NCBI GenBank assembly: GCA_040877415.1
Contig: JBBDNV010000017.1
Location: 1-40,644 of the forward strand
Length of the DNA stretch: 40,644 nt
From: JBBDNV01 sp040877415
GTDB lineage: Bacteria > Planctomycetota > Planctomycetia > Pirellulales > PALSA-1355
Direction of reading: 5' to 3'
Both the position numbers and the translations under genes were made by a program. Shown in pieces: positions 40,325 to 40,644 of the stretch. The notes beneath the pieces are model-generated. The model saw only the letters and a program-made list of their open reading frames with translations, was not told where the DNA came from and made no database searches. How positions within the stretch are numbered: the stretch's first letter is position 1; every line of letters begins with the position of its first letter.

Positions 40325-40644
40325 ATGAAAGAGCGTCGAAAGAAAATCATGAAGCGACTCGTCATCGAAGAGCTGGAGCGCCGCCAGATGCTGGCCGCTT
40401 CGGAAATCGCGATGGCTTCGACCGGCCTGACGAACAACTCGGTGGAAGACTTCTATCGCTCCCAGGTGGGAACCGAAGCCGGCGGAGCCGCTGGAATTGG
40501 AATGTTCGACAACGACATCGGCCCCATGGCCGGCACGCCGCGGTTCTCGACCGCCGCCGCGAATCCCGGCAATCCGGTTTCCTCCTATCCCGACGCCACG
40601 ACCGGCGTGGGACAAATGACGATCACCACCGGCGCCAACACGCC
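40325..40644 (+). CDS. Start of a large secreted or surface protein (LExRxxLA motif), cut by the window end
   Basis: The first 106 codons are present, and the frame is still open at the edge. The N-terminus is strongly basic (MKERRKKIMKR) and carries LVIEELERRQMLAASEIAMA, a fit to the LEPR-XLL-type motif of planctomycete cell-surface and secreted proteins. After it the sequence is low in charge and rich in Gly, Ser, Thr and Pro. GAGGTG about 8 bases upstream supports the ATG at 40325. The 278-base gap to the divergent helicase gene must hold both promoters. The domain content beyond the edge is unknown. Confidence 0.72.
   Translation, partial: MKERRKKIMKRLVIEELERRQMLAASEIAMASTGLTNNSVEDFYRSQVGTEAGGAAGIGMFDNDIGPMAGTPRFSTAAANPGNPVSSYPDATTGVGQMTITTGANT

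Overview
The window looks like a chromosomal segment of a planctomycete, probably close to the Pirellulales/Lacipirellulaceae type. The evidence is high G+C, Tat-exported DUF1501 and other Tat proteins, a Ser/Thr kinase fused to TPR repeats, a short PheT, zinc-ribbon membrane proteins, an LExRxxLA-type N-terminus on a large secreted protein, and many small palindromic intergenic repeats. The assignment comes from gene content only; there is no rRNA in the window. I saw no tRNA, CRISPR array, prophage or intact insertion sequence.

Layout. 99-3493 (+): flotillin-like floA, a membrane-anchored partner, a 3-hydroxyisobutyrate dehydrogenase-type oxidoreductase and a stand-alone receiver protein. 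A tandem repeat at 3503-3650 separates them from a minus-strand group at 3663-5979 (Tat-exported unknown, small membrane protein, DoxX-like protein). 6099-11176 (+): an exported class C beta-lactamase-like hydrolase, then the translation cluster rpmI-rplT-pheS-pheT. 11180-14673 (-): a short GT2 glycosyltransferase and a GH15 glucoamylase. 14937-18974 (+): an exported penicillin acylase-family Ntn hydrolase and a DUF1501 protein. 19147-23220 (-): a small conserved-looking protein and a three-subunit molybdenum hydroxylase (Fe-S, Moco and FAD subunits with overlapping genes). 23521-26962 (-): two linked exported unknowns, a DUF1326 protein and a Gfo/Idh/MocA oxidoreductase. 27199-28844 (+): an exported unknown, then thiS-thiG. 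28936-37899 (-): a zinc-ribbon multi-spanning protein, the operon pilT / PilB-like degenerate ATPase / CvpA-like protein, hisF, and the kinase-TPR protein. 38040-40046 (-): a DinG/XPD-family helicase. 40325-end (+): the start of a planctomycete surface-type protein, cut by the window edge.

The most notable points are in proteins that look ordinary at first. The molybdenum hydroxylase small subunit has lost all four ligands of its plant-type [2Fe-2S] cluster (Ser, Ser, Ser, Asn) but keeps the second cluster and a Tat signal. A membrane-anchored GspE/PilB-like ATPase with a broken Walker A lysine is translationally coupled to an intact PilT. PheT lacks the N-terminal tRNA-binding OB domain. The DinG-like helicase has Ser at its first Fe-S ligand. 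Several families of short palindromes recur in the gaps, including two terminators that share one sequence at the ends of unrelated genes.
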